A stretch of 64,000 nucleotides of DNA, taken from NCBI RefSeq assembly GCF_004340965.1, contig NZ_SLYA01000001.1, positions 930,001 to 994,000 of the forward strand, in the 5' to 3' direction. Below, piece after piece: positions 8,275-16,536 of the stretch. Within the stretch, counting starts at the first letter, position 1; every line of letters starts with the position of its first letter. A program made the translations under genes and the position numbers. The stretch comes from Sphingomonas sp. PP-CE-1A-559. GTDB lineage: Bacteria; Pseudomonadota; Alphaproteobacteria; Sphingomonadales; Sphingomonadaceae. The notes beneath the pieces are model-generated. The model ran no database searches and was not told where the DNA came from. It saw only the letters and a list, made by a program, of their open reading frames with translations.

Positions 8275-8832
8275 TTAGCGCTTCGAGAACTGGAAGCTGC
8301 GACGAGCCTTCGCCTTGCCGTACTTCTTGCGCTCGACGACGCGGCTGTCGCGGGTCAGGAAGCCTGCTGCCTTGACCGATGCGCGCAGCACCGGCTCGAA
8401 GCGGGTCAGCGCCTGGCTGATGCCGTGCTTGACCGCGCCGGCCTGACCCGAAAGGCCACCGCCCTTGACGGTGCAGACGACGTCGTACTGACCTTCGCGC
8501 TCGGTGATCCCGAAAACCTGGTTGATGACGAGACGCAGCGTCGGACGTGCGAAATACACTTCTTGGTCACGACCGTTGATCGTGATCTTGCCGGTGCCGG
8601 GCTTGACCCAGACGCGAGCGACGGCGTCCTTACGACGGCCGGTCGCATAGGCGCGGCCCTGCTTGTCGAGGATCTGCTCGCGCAGTGGCATCGGCTCGCG
8701 GACGGGCTCGTTCGAGACCGGCGCTGCGATATCGCCTTCGCTGGTCGGCAGAGCCTGCTCGGCGGGGGCAGCCGGCGCGGGCTGGTTGGTCAGGCTCGCG
8801 AGATCGGCGAGCGACTGGCGGTTGTCGGACAT
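8275..8832 (-). CDS. rpsI: 30S ribosomal protein S9 with N-terminal extension
   Basis: A 185-residue S9. The conserved core starts near residue 57 ([22 protein letters not shown]) and ends with the universal tail [20 protein letters not shown], whose C-terminal SKR reaches the P-site tRNA. The first about 55 residues are an acidic, Pro/Ala-rich extension ([20 protein letters not shown]) absent from the 130-residue E. coli protein; longer S9 proteins are familiar in Sphingomonadales. The rplM stop and rpsI start share a base (TAATG), as expected for the conserved L13-S9 operon. The alternative start at the core boundary has no good ribosome-binding site. Confidence 0.97.
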   Translation of the reverse strand: MSDNRQSLADLASLTNQPAPAAPAEQALPTSEGDIAAPVSNEPVREPMPLREQILDKQGRAYATGRRKDAVARVWVKPGTGKITINGRDQEVYFARPTLRLVINQVFGITEREGQYDVVCTVKGGGLSGQAGAVKHGISQALTRFEPVLRASVKAAGFLTRDSRVVERKKYGKAKARRSFQFSKR

Positions 8833-9311
8833 TATGCGCCCACCTTGTTCTTGCGGTTCATGCTGCCGATGTCGAGCACGGCAGGGTTCTGTGCCTCGTG
8901 CGGATGCTCGGTGCCCTTGAAGATACGCAGGTTGCGCATCTGCTCACGACCCAGCGGGCCGCGCGGGATCATGCGCTCGACAGCCTTTTCAAGAACGCGC
9001 TCCGGGAAGCGGCCGTCGAGGACCTTGGCGGCAGTGATGCCCTTGATGCCGCCGGCGTAACCGGTGTGCTTGTAATAGATCTTCTTCGCGGCCTTGTTGC
9101 CGGTGAAGCGGATCTTGTCGGCGTTGATCACGACGACGTTGTCACCGCAATCGACATGCGGGGTGAACGACACCTTGTGCTTGCCACGCAGGACGTTGGC
9201 GATGATCGATGCGGCACGGCCGACGACGAGACCTTCCGCGTCGACGATATGCCACTGCTTGTCCACCTCAGCCGGCTTTGCCGACTTGGTGGTCTTCATG
9301 AGCGCCTTCAT
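8832..9311 (-). CDS. rplM: 50S ribosomal protein L13
   Basis: A 159-residue L13, an early-assembly protein of the large subunit. Family blocks are intact: [53 protein letters not shown] and the [15 protein letters not shown] segment. The start at 9311 (MKALMKTTK) follows GGAAGG by about ten bases; the second Met, at 9299, is a possible alternative. It is the first gene of the rplM-rpsI operon, with a consensus promoter at 9378-9406 and a terminator at 8214. Confidence 0.97.
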   Translation of the reverse strand: MKALMKTTKSAKPAEVDKQWHIVDAEGLVVGRAASIIANVLRGKHKVSFTPHVDCGDNVVVINADKIRFTGNKAAKKIYYKHTGYAGGIKGITAAKVLDGRFPERVLEKAVERMIPRGPLGREQMRNLRIFKGTEHPHEAQNPAVLDIGSMNRKNKVGA

Positions 9312-9377
9312 GGGCGTTAGACCTTCCAGATTGAATGCAAGCGCACCAAGGGGAGGCCCCACAGCGCGAATGCCGGC

Positions 9378-9406
9378 CTAATGCTGAAAGGGGGGCTTCA
9401 AGTCAA
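9378..9406 (-). promoter_or_regulatory. Promoter of the rplM-rpsI operon
   Basis: On the minus strand TTGACT (9401-9406) and CATTAG (9378-9383) are separated by exactly 17 bases, with about 67 bases from the -10 to the rplM start. Confidence 0.6.
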
Positions 9407-9435
9407 GCTTTCCGCCGGTTTCCTGACGGGTATTA

Positions 9436-10581
9436 TTATACCCGCTGCTTGAGGCGGGGTGCGGTGCCGACTGCGTGGGCTGCGAACATCGCGGCGATCA
9501 GGAGGAGCGCGGCGTTGCCCTGGTGTGCGACCGCGACGTCGATCTGCACGCCGGTCATCAGCGTGGCGATGCCGAGCATGATCTGGAGCGTGACGAGCCC
9601 GACAACGAAGAAGCCTGCGCTGCTGCCCGTCTTGGTGGCCTTGATCGCCAGCCAGATGAGCCCGGCGGCCGCCGCAAAGGCGAACCAGCGGTGGATGAAC
9701 TGGACGACGATCGGGTTGTCGACTGCGTTGCTCCAGGCGGGGTTCACCATCGGCACGTCCGCGGGGAATAGTCCGTCGCCCATCAGCGGCCAGCTTGCAA
9801 ACGCATAGCCGGCGTCGAGCCCGGCGGTGAACGCGCCGTAGACGAGTTGCACGAACAGCAGCGCGAGCGCGACGATCGCTACTGGCGCGAGGCGGGCAGG
9901 GGCGGCGAGCGGATTGCGGTGCAGCGCCATCAGGTCGAGCGCGGTCCACACGATCCCGGCGAGGATCGTCAGTGCGGTCAGCAGGTGGACGGCGAGTCGG
10001 ATGTGGCTGACGTCGGTCCGCACCGACAGGCCCGAGGCGACCATCCACCAGCCGATCGCGCCCTGGAACGCACCGAGCGCCAGCAACGCCGAAAGCCGCC
10101 AGCCATAGCCGACCGGGATACGCTTGCGCACCGCGAACCAGATCAGCGGCACCGCGAAGACGAGTCCGATCACGCGGCCCCATAGCCGGTGGAGATATTC
10201 CCAGAAGAAGATCGCCTTGAACCCGCCGACCGTCATGTCGGCGTTGAACGCGGCGTATTCGGGGATGCGCTTGTAGGCGTCGAACTCGGCCTGCCACTGC
10301 GCGTCGTTAAGCGGCGGGATGATTCCGCTGATCGGCTTCCACTGCGTGATCGACAGCCCCGATTCGGTCAGCCGCGTGATCCCGCCAATGACGACCATCG
10401 CGACGATCAGGCCTGCGACCGTGAACAGCCACAGGGCGACGGAACGAGGACGGGCTTTGCTGAGGAAGGCGGCGCTGGGTTGAAGCATGGTGAGGAGATA
10501 GTGGTTTGCGGGGCGGGGCGCCATCAGTTCGTGGTGTGCCGTTGCTTCATGTTGCTGGGGGTGCCGCAGGTAGGAGGGCAT
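9436..10581 (-). CDS. ctaA: Heme A synthase, COX15/CtaA family
   Basis: An integral membrane protein of about eight helices that oxidises the C8 methyl of heme O to give heme A for aa3-type oxidases. The family signature GGITRLTESGLSITQWKPISGIIPP is present after the first membrane segment. So are the heme-ligand histidines in FFWEYLHRLWGR, in IRLAVHLLTAL and in FIHRWFAF near the C-terminus. The 10581 start has a strong GGAGGAGG site 11 bases upstream and gives 381 residues. An internal ATG at 10488 would give 350 residues, nearer the family length, but has no ribosome-binding site. No other cytochrome oxidase gene is in view. Confidence 0.92.
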   Translation of the reverse strand: MPSYLRHPQQHEATAHHELMAPRPANHYLLTMLQPSAAFLSKARPRSVALWLFTVAGLIVAMVVIGGITRLTESGLSITQWKPISGIIPPLNDAQWQAEFDAYKRIPEYAAFNADMTVGGFKAIFFWEYLHRLWGRVIGLVFAVPLIWFAVRKRIPVGYGWRLSALLALGAFQGAIGWWMVASGLSVRTDVSHIRLAVHLLTALTILAGIVWTALDLMALHRNPLAAPARLAPVAIVALALLFVQLVYGAFTAGLDAGYAFASWPLMGDGLFPADVPMVNPAWSNAVDNPIVVQFIHRWFAFAAAAGLIWLAIKATKTGSSAGFFVVGLVTLQIMLGIATLMTGVQIDVAVAHQGNAALLLIAAMFAAHAVGTAPRLKQRV

Positions 10582-10600
10582 GGTGTTCTACACCTCCTCC

Positions 10601-10680
10601 GTCATCCTGACGAAAGTCAGGACCCAGGGTACCAAGCGCTGCCGGTTACGGCTCTGGGTCCTGACTTTCGTCAGGATGAC
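10601..10680. repeat. Family C inverted-repeat element, copy 1
   Basis: GTCATCCTGACGAAAGTCAGGACCCAGG at the left is mirrored by CTGGGTCCTGACTTTCGTCAGGATGAC at the right, around a core of about 25 bases. Each arm itself contains a small hairpin (CCTGACGAAAGTCAGG). The second copy is at 16340. Confidence 0.88.
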
Positions 10681-10736
10681 GGCAGAGGCGGGGATGATCA
10701 GCAAAGGCGGACGAAATTCCCAACAAAATCTGCAAT

Positions 10737-10754
10737 GTAATGTTGTATCCTTTC
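10737..10754 (+). promoter_or_regulatory. Possible Zur operator
   Basis: GTAATGTTGTATCCTTTC lies 27 bases before the MerC-domain gene and matches 14 of 18 positions of a GTAATGTTATAACATTAC-type zinc-regulator box. The left half is perfect and the right half is weak. The downstream Fur-family gene makes zinc control plausible, but this is a visual match only. Confidence 0.35.
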
Positions 10755-10780
10755 AACCGCCCATCTATATCCGACGAACG

Positions 10781-11164
10781 ATGACGCCCTCGGCCACGCA
10801 TACCCACCGCTTCGCCGGTCTCGATCGCTATGCGATCGGGCTGTCGGGCCTGTGCATGGTGCATTGCCTGGCGACTTCCGTACTGGTCGCGCTGATGTCG
10901 ACCGCGGGCGGTTTCCTGCTCGACCCGATCTTCCACGAAGTCGGCCTGATGATCGCGATCGGCCTCGGCGCGCTCGCGCTCGGTCGCGGCGTGCTCAACC
11001 ACGGCTATATGATGCCCGCCGCGATGGGCGCGCTCGGGCTCGGCATCATGGCGGGCGCGATGACGTTGCCGCACGACAGTGGCGGCGGCGAGACGTTGTG
11101 GACGATCGTCGGCGTTGGGCTGCTCGCATTCGGCCACGATCTCAACCGTCGCGCGGAAAGCTGA
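10781..11164 (+). CDS. MerC domain-containing membrane protein
   Basis: A 127-residue protein with about four membrane helices. The first carries a Cys/His pair (GLCMVHCLATSVLVAL) of the kind used by MerC for metal handling. A histidine-bearing N-terminus (ATHTHRF) and a GHDLNRR tail flank the membrane core. MerC itself moves mercury ions into the cell, but many proteins of this domain occur outside mer operons. No merA, merR or merP is present here. The gene is followed after 41 bases by a Fur/Zur regulator and preceded by a possible Zur box, so a role in zinc, or other divalent metal, uptake is the better contextual guess. The start at 10781 is the first Met that gives the family N-terminus. 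Confidence 0.82.
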   Translation: MTPSATHTHRFAGLDRYAIGLSGLCMVHCLATSVLVALMSTAGGFLLDPIFHEVGLMIAIGLGALALGRGVLNHGYMMPAAMGALGLGIMAGAMTLPHDSGGGETLWTIVGVGLLAFGHDLNRRAES

Positions 11165-11205
11165 GCGGGTTGCTGGAACCTCTTCGGCATCCTACTTCAC
11201 CCATC

Positions 11206-11673
11206 ATGGCGCACGCTCACAACCACACCGAACCGCAGGGCGCCGATCTTACCGTCGCAGCACAGACGACGCTCGAAAAGGCTGGCGAGCAATGGACGAC
11301 GATGCGTGCCAGCGTGTTTGCAGCCCTCGCCAGCTTCGAGAAGCCGGCCTCGGCCTACGACATCGCCGAGGCGGTCTCGAAAGCCGAAGGTCGCCGGGTC
11401 GCCGCGAACAGCGTGTACCGCATCCTCGACCTGTTCGTCGGCGCGAATCTCGCGCGGCGAGTCGAGAGCGCGAACGCCTATGTCGCCAACGCGCATCCGG
11501 ATTGCCTGCACGACTGCATCTTCCTGGTCTGCGACTCGTGTGGCCAGACCACGCATCTCGATAACGACACGATCACCAAGGGTGTGCGGAACGCGGCGGA
11601 GGCGGCGGGCTTCTCCCCGGTAAGGCCGGTGATCGAAGTCCGCGGGCGGTGCGCTGATTGCGAGGCGAAGTAG
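11206..11673 (+). CDS. zur: Fur family regulator, probable Zur
   Basis: A 155-residue Fur-family repressor. A winged helix (WTTMRASVFAALASFEKPASAYDIAEAVS...RVAANSVYRILDLFVGANLARRV) is followed by the dimerisation domain with DCLHDCIFLVCDSCGQTTHLDN. Two CxxC pairs are visible (CDSC and CADC, the latter at the C-terminus), which form the structural zinc site of Zur/Fur proteins. A His-rich N-terminus (MAHAHNHTEP) is common among Zur proteins. Assignment to Zur rather than Fur rests on the Cys pattern, the His-rich tail and the neighbouring MerC-type transporter. It would repress zinc-uptake genes when zinc is sufficient. Confidence 0.82.
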   Translation: MAHAHNHTEPQGADLTVAAQTTLEKAGEQWTTMRASVFAALASFEKPASAYDIAEAVSKAEGRRVAANSVYRILDLFVGANLARRVESANAYVANAHPDCLHDCIFLVCDSCGQTTHLDNDTITKGVRNAAEAAGFSPVRPVIEVRGRCADCEAK

Positions 11674-11710
11674 AAGCTTACCCGGCACGCTTATTTCATG
11701 ATTGAGCCTT

Positions 11711-11814
11711 CCCTCCCTGGAAGGGAGGGGTAGGGGTGGGTCGGCTGGTTTTGGCCAGTACCGCCTGATCCGGAAGCCGACCCACCCCCGGCCCCTCCCT
11801 TCCAGGGAGGGGGG
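11711..11814. repeat. Family A inverted-repeat element, copy 4
   Basis: CCCTCCCTGGAAGGGAGGGG, then GGGTGGGTCGGCTGG, an unrelated core, CCGACCCACCCCCGGCCCC and an inverted terminal hairpin. It lies between the convergent zur and GNAT genes. Confidence 0.85.
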
Positions 11815-11835
11815 CCGTTGTGTTCTTGGCAAGCG

Positions 11836-12366
11836 TCAGTTCAAATTCTTCCCCATCCGGATCATCGGCACCGGGACCTCGCCCGGAGTCTCGATCCGCT
11901 CGCTCGGCAGATACCCGCAGGCGCGGTACAGCGGCTCTCCGGCCAGCGTCGCCATCATTTCCGCGCGCGCAAATCCAGCCTCTCGCGCTGCGGCCTCGCA
12001 AATTGCCAACACCAGCCGCCCGACACCCCGCCGCGTAAAGTCCGGGTCGGTATACATCGCCCGGATGCGCGCCGCGTCATGCACCGGATCGAGCAACGCC
12101 GCATCGCGCAACGCCGTGCTGTGATCGCCGCCATAGAGCGTCGCGCGCCGACTCCACCCGCCACATCCGGCCAGCCGATTGTCCGCCTCGACCAGCAGAT
12201 ACGTCCCGTCCGCGATCAACTGCGTATCGAGCCCCATCACCGCGCGGCTCGCCTCGACCTGGGCCGGCGTGAGGAAGTCCCCCTGCAACGCGCCGATCGA
12301 ACGAGCCATCAGCGCCGAGATCGCCGGAATATCCGCGGCGACGGCAACACGGTGCGTAAAGTTCAT
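11836..12366 (-). CDS. GNAT family N-acetyltransferase
   Basis: A 176-residue acetyltransferase of the GNAT fold. The N-terminal strand and helix (HRVAVAADIPAISALMARSI) is followed by the acetyl-CoA pyrophosphate loop (YTDPDFTRRGVGRLVLAICEAAAREAG; RRGVGR corresponds to motif A, Q/RxxGxG/A). A C-terminal ATLAGEPLYRACGYLPSERI matches motif B. It could acetylate a small amine or antibiotic-like molecule, but nothing in the sequence or context identifies the substrate. Divergent from dxs with about 90 bases between the starts. The start at 12366 is the ATG that begins the GNAT fold; longer frames are out of family. Confidence 0.85.
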   Translation of the reverse strand: MNFTHRVAVAADIPAISALMARSIGALQGDFLTPAQVEASRAVMGLDTQLIADGTYLLVEADNRLAGCGGWSRRATLYGGDHSTALRDAALLDPVHDAARIRAMYTDPDFTRRGVGRLVLAICEAAAREAGFARAEMMATLAGEPLYRACGYLPSERIETPGEVPVPMIRMGKNLN

Positions 12367-12458
12367 AATTGTGCACTTTCCGAGCGATTCCAGTGCGAAT
12401 GCTACGTCAAGACACGGTAACAATCGACACGATACGCGCGCTGCATTAAGCCCGTCCG

Positions 12459-14381
12459 ATGGCCGACCTTCCCTCGACACCGCTGCTCGACACCGTTTCG
12501 ACGCCCGACGACCTCCGCAAGTTGCGCCCGGACCAGCTCCGCCAACTCGCCGACGAACTGCGTACCGAGACGATTTCCGCGGTCGGCACCACCGGCGGGC
12601 ATCTCGGCTCGGGCCTCGGCGTTGTCGAACTGACCACCGCCATCCACTATGTCTTCGATACCCCGCGCGACCGGCTGGTGTGGGACGTCGGCCACCAATG
12701 CTATCCACACAAGATCCTGACGGGACGCCGCGACCGAATCCGTACGCTGCGCCAGGGCGGGGGGCTCAGCGGCTTCACCAAGCGTAGCGAAAGCGAATAC
12801 GATCCGTTCGGCGCGGCGCATTCGTCGACCTCGATCTCGGCAGCGCTGGGCTTTGCGATCGCCAACAAGATCGCTGGGACGCCGGGCAAGGGCATCGCGG
12901 TGATCGGCGACGGCGCGATGTCCGCGGGCATGGCGTACGAGGCGATGAACAACGCCGCGCAGGCGGGCAATCGGCTGGTCGTGATCCTAAACGACAACGA
13001 CATGTCGATCGCGCCACCGGTCGGTGGTCTGTCGGCGTATCTGAGCCGCATCGTATCGAGCCGCGAGTTCCTCGGCTTCCGCGATCTCGCGCGCAAACTC
13101 GCCAAGCGGCTGCCGAAGCCGATCGCCAGCGGCATGCGCAAGACCGACGAATTCGCGCGTGGCATGACGATGGGCGGCACGCTGTTCGAGGAACTCGGCT
13201 TCTATTATGTCGGCCCGATCGACGGCCACAACCTCGAACACCTTATCCCGGTGCTCGAGAATGTCCGCGATGCCGAGGAAGGCCCGATCCTTGTCCACGT
13301 CGTCACGAAGAAGGGCAAGGGCTACGGCCCCGCCGAAGCCGCTGCGGACAAGTATCACGGCGTGCAGAAGTTCGACGTGATCTCGGGCGTCCAGACCAAG
13401 GCGCCCCCAGGCCCGCCGCAATACCAGAACGTGTTCGGCGCGCAGCTCGTCGCCGAGGCCGCCAAGGACCCGCGGATCTGCGCGATCACCGCGGCGATGC
13501 CGTCGGGCACCGGGCTCGACGCGTTCGCCAAGGCGTATCCCGACCGGTTCTTCGACGTCGGTATTGCGGAACAGCACGGCGTCACCTTTGCGGCCGGCCT
13601 TGCCGCGCAGGGGATGCGCCCGTTCTGCGCGATCTACTCGACGTTCCTCCAGCGTGCGTACGATCAGGTCGTGCATGACGTCGCGATCCAGAACCTGCCG
13701 GTCCGTTTCGCGATCGACCGCGCGGGGCTGGTCGGCGCGGACGGTGCGACTCACGCCGGATCGTTCGACGTCACGTATCTGGCGACGCTGCCGAACTTCG
13801 TCGTGATGGCGGCGGCGGACGAGGCGGAACTCGTCCACATGACGCACACGGCGGCGCAGTACGACACCGGCCCGATCGCGGTCCGCTATCCGCGCGGCAA
13901 CGGCACCGGCGTTGCGCTCCCCGAGACCCCGCAACTTCTGGAGATCGGCAAGGGTCGCGTCGTGCGCGAGGGCAAGACGGTCGCGATCCTGTCGCTTGGC
14001 ACGCGTCTTGAGGAAGCGCTCAAGGCCGCCGAGGTTCTCGAAGCCAAGGGTCTGAGCACGACGGTAGCGGATCTCCGCTTCGCCAAGCCGCTCGACGTCG
14101 ATCTGATTCGGAAATTGCTTACCACGCACGAAGTCGCGGTGACGATCGAGGAGAACTCGGTCGGTGGCTTCGGCGCGCACGTGCTGACGATGGCTTCGGA
14201 CGAGGGCTTGATCGACGGCGGGCTCAAGCTGCGTACGCTGCGTCTGCCCGACGTGTACCAGGACCAGGACAAGCCCGAAGTCCAATATGCCGAAGCCGGG
14301 CTCGACGCGACTGCGCTGGTGGATACCGTGCTCAAGGCGCTTCGCCACAATTCAGGCGGGGTTGCCGAAGCGCGCGCATGA
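12459..14381 (+). CDS. dxs: 1-deoxy-D-xylulose-5-phosphate synthase
   Basis: A 640-residue, full-length DXS that condenses pyruvate and glyceraldehyde 3-phosphate, the first step of the MEP isoprenoid pathway (also feeding thiamine and pyridoxal). The thiamine-diphosphate motif is [17 protein letters not shown] through LNDNDMS (about 150-180). The active-site histidine loop ([16 protein letters not shown]) and the transketolase-like central domain ([17 protein letters not shown], with the catalytic Glu) are intact, as is the C-terminal domain ([15 protein letters not shown]). It overlaps the next small gene by four bases (ATGA). In a carotenoid-forming sphingomonad it supplies the pigment and ubiquinone precursors. 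Confidence 0.97.
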   Translation: MADLPSTPLLDTVSTPDDLRKLRPDQLRQLADELRTETISAVGTTGGHLGSGLGVVELTTAIHYVFDTPRDRLVWDVGHQCYPHKILTGRRDRIRTLRQGGGLSGFTKRSESEYDPFGAAHSSTSISAALGFAIANKIAGTPGKGIAVIGDGAMSAGMAYEAMNNAAQAGNRLVVILNDNDMSIAPPVGGLSAYLSRIVSSREFLGFRDLARKLAKRLPKPIASGMRKTDEFARGMTMGGTLFEELGFYYVGPIDGHNLEHLIPVLENVRDAEEGPILVHVVTKKGKGYGPAEAAADKYHGVQKFDVISGVQTKAPPGPPQYQNVFGAQLVAEAAKDPRICAITAAMPSGTGLDAFAKAYPDRFFDVGIAEQHGVTFAAGLAAQGMRPFCAIYSTFLQRAYDQVVHDVAIQNLPVRFAIDRAGLVGADGATHAGSFDVTYLATLPNFVVMAAADEAELVHMTHTAAQYDTGPIAVRYPRGNGTGVALPETPQLLEIGKGRVVREGKTVAILSLGTRLEEALKAAEVLEAKGLSTTVADLRFAKPLDVDLIRKLLTTHEVAVTIEENSVGGFGAHVLTMASDEGLIDGGLKLRTLRLPDVYQDQDKPEVQYAEAGLDATALVDTVLKALRHNSGGVAEARA

Positions 14382-14545
14382 CCGGGCCGACCAAGGGCCT
14401 TGTGATCATTGCGCTGGCGGTGATCGTGATGGTGTCGTTGAATATTGCGATGTGGCGTCGGATGCGGGGTGGGCTCGCAGCGGCGAAGGCCGAGCAGGCG
14501 GCTCATCCCGAACTGTTCGATGAGGATGGTACGCGGATTTCGTAA
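14378..14545 (+). CDS. Tiny single-pass membrane protein coupled to dxs
   Basis: A 55-residue gene too short for ordinary gene calling. It starts at the ATG that overlaps the dxs TGA (14378-14381), which argues for translational coupling. The product has a short polar start, one membrane helix ([19 protein letters not shown], residues 8-26), a basic stretch (RRMRGG) that would place the tail in the cytoplasm, and an acidic end ([13 protein letters not shown]). I do not recognise a family. It is real by position and by its clean membrane-helix pattern, but no function can be given. Confidence 0.65.
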   Translation: MTGPTKGLVIIALAVIVMVSLNIAMWRRMRGGLAAAKAEQAAHPELFDEDGTRIS

Positions 14546-14564
14546 GCGGACTTTGGTAGCAGCC

Positions 14565-14670
14565 ACCACCCCGACGAAGGCCGGGGCCCAATTGGGAGAC
14601 GTTGGTAACGGAGCGCGGTGCTTCGTTACTGTGACCTCACCAATTGGGCCCCGGCCTTCGCCGGGGTGGT
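14565..14670. repeat. Family E inverted-repeat element
   Basis: ACCACCCCGACGAAGGCCGGGGCCCAATTGGG at the left is mirrored by CCAATTGGGCCCCGGCCTTCGCCGGGGTGGT at the right, with about 43 bases between. It lies between the convergent dxs unit and the alpha/beta hydrolase. It is the only copy in the window and uses the same plan as families A-D. Confidence 0.85.
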
Positions 14671-14691
14671 GTCCTCGTCAGGTATGTGAGG

Positions 14692-15363
14692 TTAGCCGCC
14701 CAAGTAGTGCGTTTGCGCAGCATCCGTTGCGCTTACCGCCAGGATCGACCGCGCTTTGCTCGGCGGCAGAGCCTGCCCTCGACCATCACCACTTGCCGCG
14801 ATGACGCGCTCGAGCAGATCCTGCCCTTCGCGCCACCAGCCGATCCCACTCGCGGCATTCAAATGCCCCTGCGGCCCCGCATCGACGAAGTGGCTGCCCC
14901 AGTCCGCCGCCATGCTGTGCGCGCGCTCGGGCGTGACCCAGGGATCGTCGCTGCTCGCCACCACGATCGACGGGAACGGCAAGGGCGTTCGCGGCGTCGG
15001 CGAGAAGCCCTTCAGTTCCGCCTGCGCGCCGCCGCGATCGACGTCCGCCGGCGCCACCAGCAACGCGCCGGCCACGGGCCAGCCATAGGGCTGCGGGCTG
15101 AGTTCGGCCCACCACGCCACCGCGAGGCACCCGAGGCTGTGCGCGGCGAGGATCACCGGTGCCTGTGCCTGCCGGATCGCTTCGTCGAGACGCGTCACCC
15201 AGGCGTTGCGGTGCGGCGTGTTCCACATGCCGAGTTCGACGCGAACCGTGTCGGGCCGCGCCTCTTCCCATAACGTCTGCCAGTGCGAAGGACCCGATCC
15301 ACCAAGGCCGGGCACGGTCAGGATCGTCGGCTGGACGGAATCATACGGTGCGAAAGAACCCAC
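14692..15363 (-). CDS. RBBP9/YdeN-type alpha/beta hydrolase
   Basis: A 223-residue serine hydrolase of the RBBP9/YdeN family. The family opening ILTVPGLGGSGPSHWQTLWEE is present. The nucleophile elbow is AHSLGCLA (about residue 73), the acidic residue follows in VVASSDDPWV, and the catalytic histidine sits in AGPQGHLNAASGIGWWREG, the pattern of the family. Substrates are generally unknown. It is monocistronic and faces away from tlyA; the start is the Met at 15363, 185 bases from the start of the divergent tlyA gene. Confidence 0.9.
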   Translation of the reverse strand: MGSFAPYDSVQPTILTVPGLGGSGPSHWQTLWEEARPDTVRVELGMWNTPHRNAWVTRLDEAIRQAQAPVILAAHSLGCLAVAWWAELSPQPYGWPVAGALLVAPADVDRGGAQAELKGFSPTPRTPLPFPSIVVASSDDPWVTPERAHSMAADWGSHFVDAGPQGHLNAASGIGWWREGQDLLERVIAASGDGRGQALPPSKARSILAVSATDAAQTHYLGG

Positions 15364-15548
15364 AGCGCTTCTCCTTCTCCAAAACCTCGTTCTTCGAGGT
15401 CGGGAGCGTGGCCGAAGGACGCTCTAGGGCACGCCATCCGGTCACGATCCCATGCCCTCAACGTAATCCTACTCGATCGATAGGCAATGGCATTGCGGCG
15501 AAAGGAAGGCAGCTTGCGGCAATCGGATCGGACGGCGATAGCGGGCGG

Positions 15549-16349
15549 ATGGTGAAGGTACGTGCAGACCAAATGCTGGTCGACAGGGGGCTGGTCGAGT
15601 CGCGGACGCGCGCGCAGGCGCTGATCATGGCGGGCCTCGTGTTCGCGGGGACGAAGAAGGTCGACAAGCCGGGACAGACGCTGGCGGACGACGTGCAACT
15701 CGACGTGCGTGGTCGCGATCATCCCTGGGTCTCGCGCGGCGGGATCAAGCTGGCGCACGGCCTTGCGCATTTCGGCTGGGATGTGACCGGCGCGGTGGCG
15801 ATCGACGTGGGCTCGTCGACCGGCGGCTTTACCGACGTCATGCTGAAGAACGGCGCGGCGAAGGTCTACGCGGTCGATAGCGGGACCAACCAGCTTGCCT
15901 GGTCGCTCCGGCAGGATGAGCGCGTCATCGTCCACGAGCAGACGAGTGCGCGGATTCTCACGCCTGCGCATATCCCGGAGCCGATCGACCTGATCGTATG
16001 CGATGCGAGCTTCATCGGCTTGGCCAAGGTGCTGGAGCGGCCGATTTCGTTTGCCAAACCCGATGCGCGGCTGATGGCGCTGGTGAAGCCGCAGTTCGAG
16101 GCGGGACGCGGCGAAGTGGGGAGGGGTGGTGTGGTCCGCGATACCGCGATCCACCAGCGCGTCTGCGACGAGGTCGCGACGTGGCTGACGGGGCAGGGGT
16201 GGAGCGTGGTAGGCGTGGTCGAAAGCCCGATCACGGGGCCCGAGGGTAATGTCGAGTTCCTGATTGCGGCTTTGCATGGCGAGAGTGCGACGGCGGAACA
16301 GCCGGCCTCGGACGTGCTCAACGATCGCGAAACGCCTTCGTCATCCTAA
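15549..16349 (+). CDS. tlyA: TlyA family rRNA (ribose-2'-O) methyltransferase
   Basis: A 266-residue protein with an S4 RNA-binding domain (VRADQMLVDRGLVESRTRAQALIMAGLVF) and an FtsJ-like methyltransferase domain (AIDVGSSTGGFTDVMLKNGA, the SAM-binding loop). TlyA methylates ribose 2'-O positions in 16S and 23S rRNA, which in mycobacteria makes ribosomes sensitive to capreomycin. The Met at 15549 begins the S4 domain; longer frames add unrelated sequence. The last codons and stop fall inside a family C repeat (16340-16418), so the C-terminal tail SSS is supplied by the repeat element. Confidence 0.93.
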   Translation: MVKVRADQMLVDRGLVESRTRAQALIMAGLVFAGTKKVDKPGQTLADDVQLDVRGRDHPWVSRGGIKLAHGLAHFGWDVTGAVAIDVGSSTGGFTDVMLKNGAAKVYAVDSGTNQLAWSLRQDERVIVHEQTSARILTPAHIPEPIDLIVCDASFIGLAKVLERPISFAKPDARLMALVKPQFEAGRGEVGRGGVVRDTAIHQRVCDEVATWLTGQGWSVVGVVESPITGPEGNVEFLIAALHGESATAEQPASDVLNDRETPSSS

Positions 16350-16418
16350 CGAAAGTCAGGCCCCAGAGCCACGCGGGGCGCGCGCGGTACCCTGGATCCT
16401 GACCTTCGTCAGGATGAC
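16340..16418. repeat. Family C inverted-repeat element, copy 2
   Basis: GTCATCCTAACGAAAGTCAGGCCCCAG is mirrored by CCTGGATCCTGACCTTCGTCAGGATGAC. It resembles the copy at 10601 but with several substitutions; one of them makes the TAA that ends tlyA. Confidence 0.82.
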
Positions 16419-16454
16419 GGCGTGGGTAGGTAGCGTGCCGGAATGAACCACTAG

Positions 16455-16480
16455 CGGAACGATTCTCCACCAAACTCGGT
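16455..16480 (+). promoter_or_regulatory. Candidate EcfG (general stress) promoter before tspO
   Basis: GGAAC (16455-16459), 17 bases, then GGTT (16477-16480), close to the GGAAC-N16/17-CGTT pattern of alphaproteobacterial sigma EcfG. It stands 57 bases before the GTG start of tspO. Confidence 0.4.
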
Positions 16481-16536
16481 TTACCGATCGCAAAATGCGC
16501 GCCAGGACGAGCGCGCGTAGAGGCGGAAGGATTTGT

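Noticed and set aside
1117-11814. Family A repeats as a CRISPR array
   Set aside because: Copies are kilobases apart, each is palindromic on a larger scale, and there are no regular spacers or cas genes.
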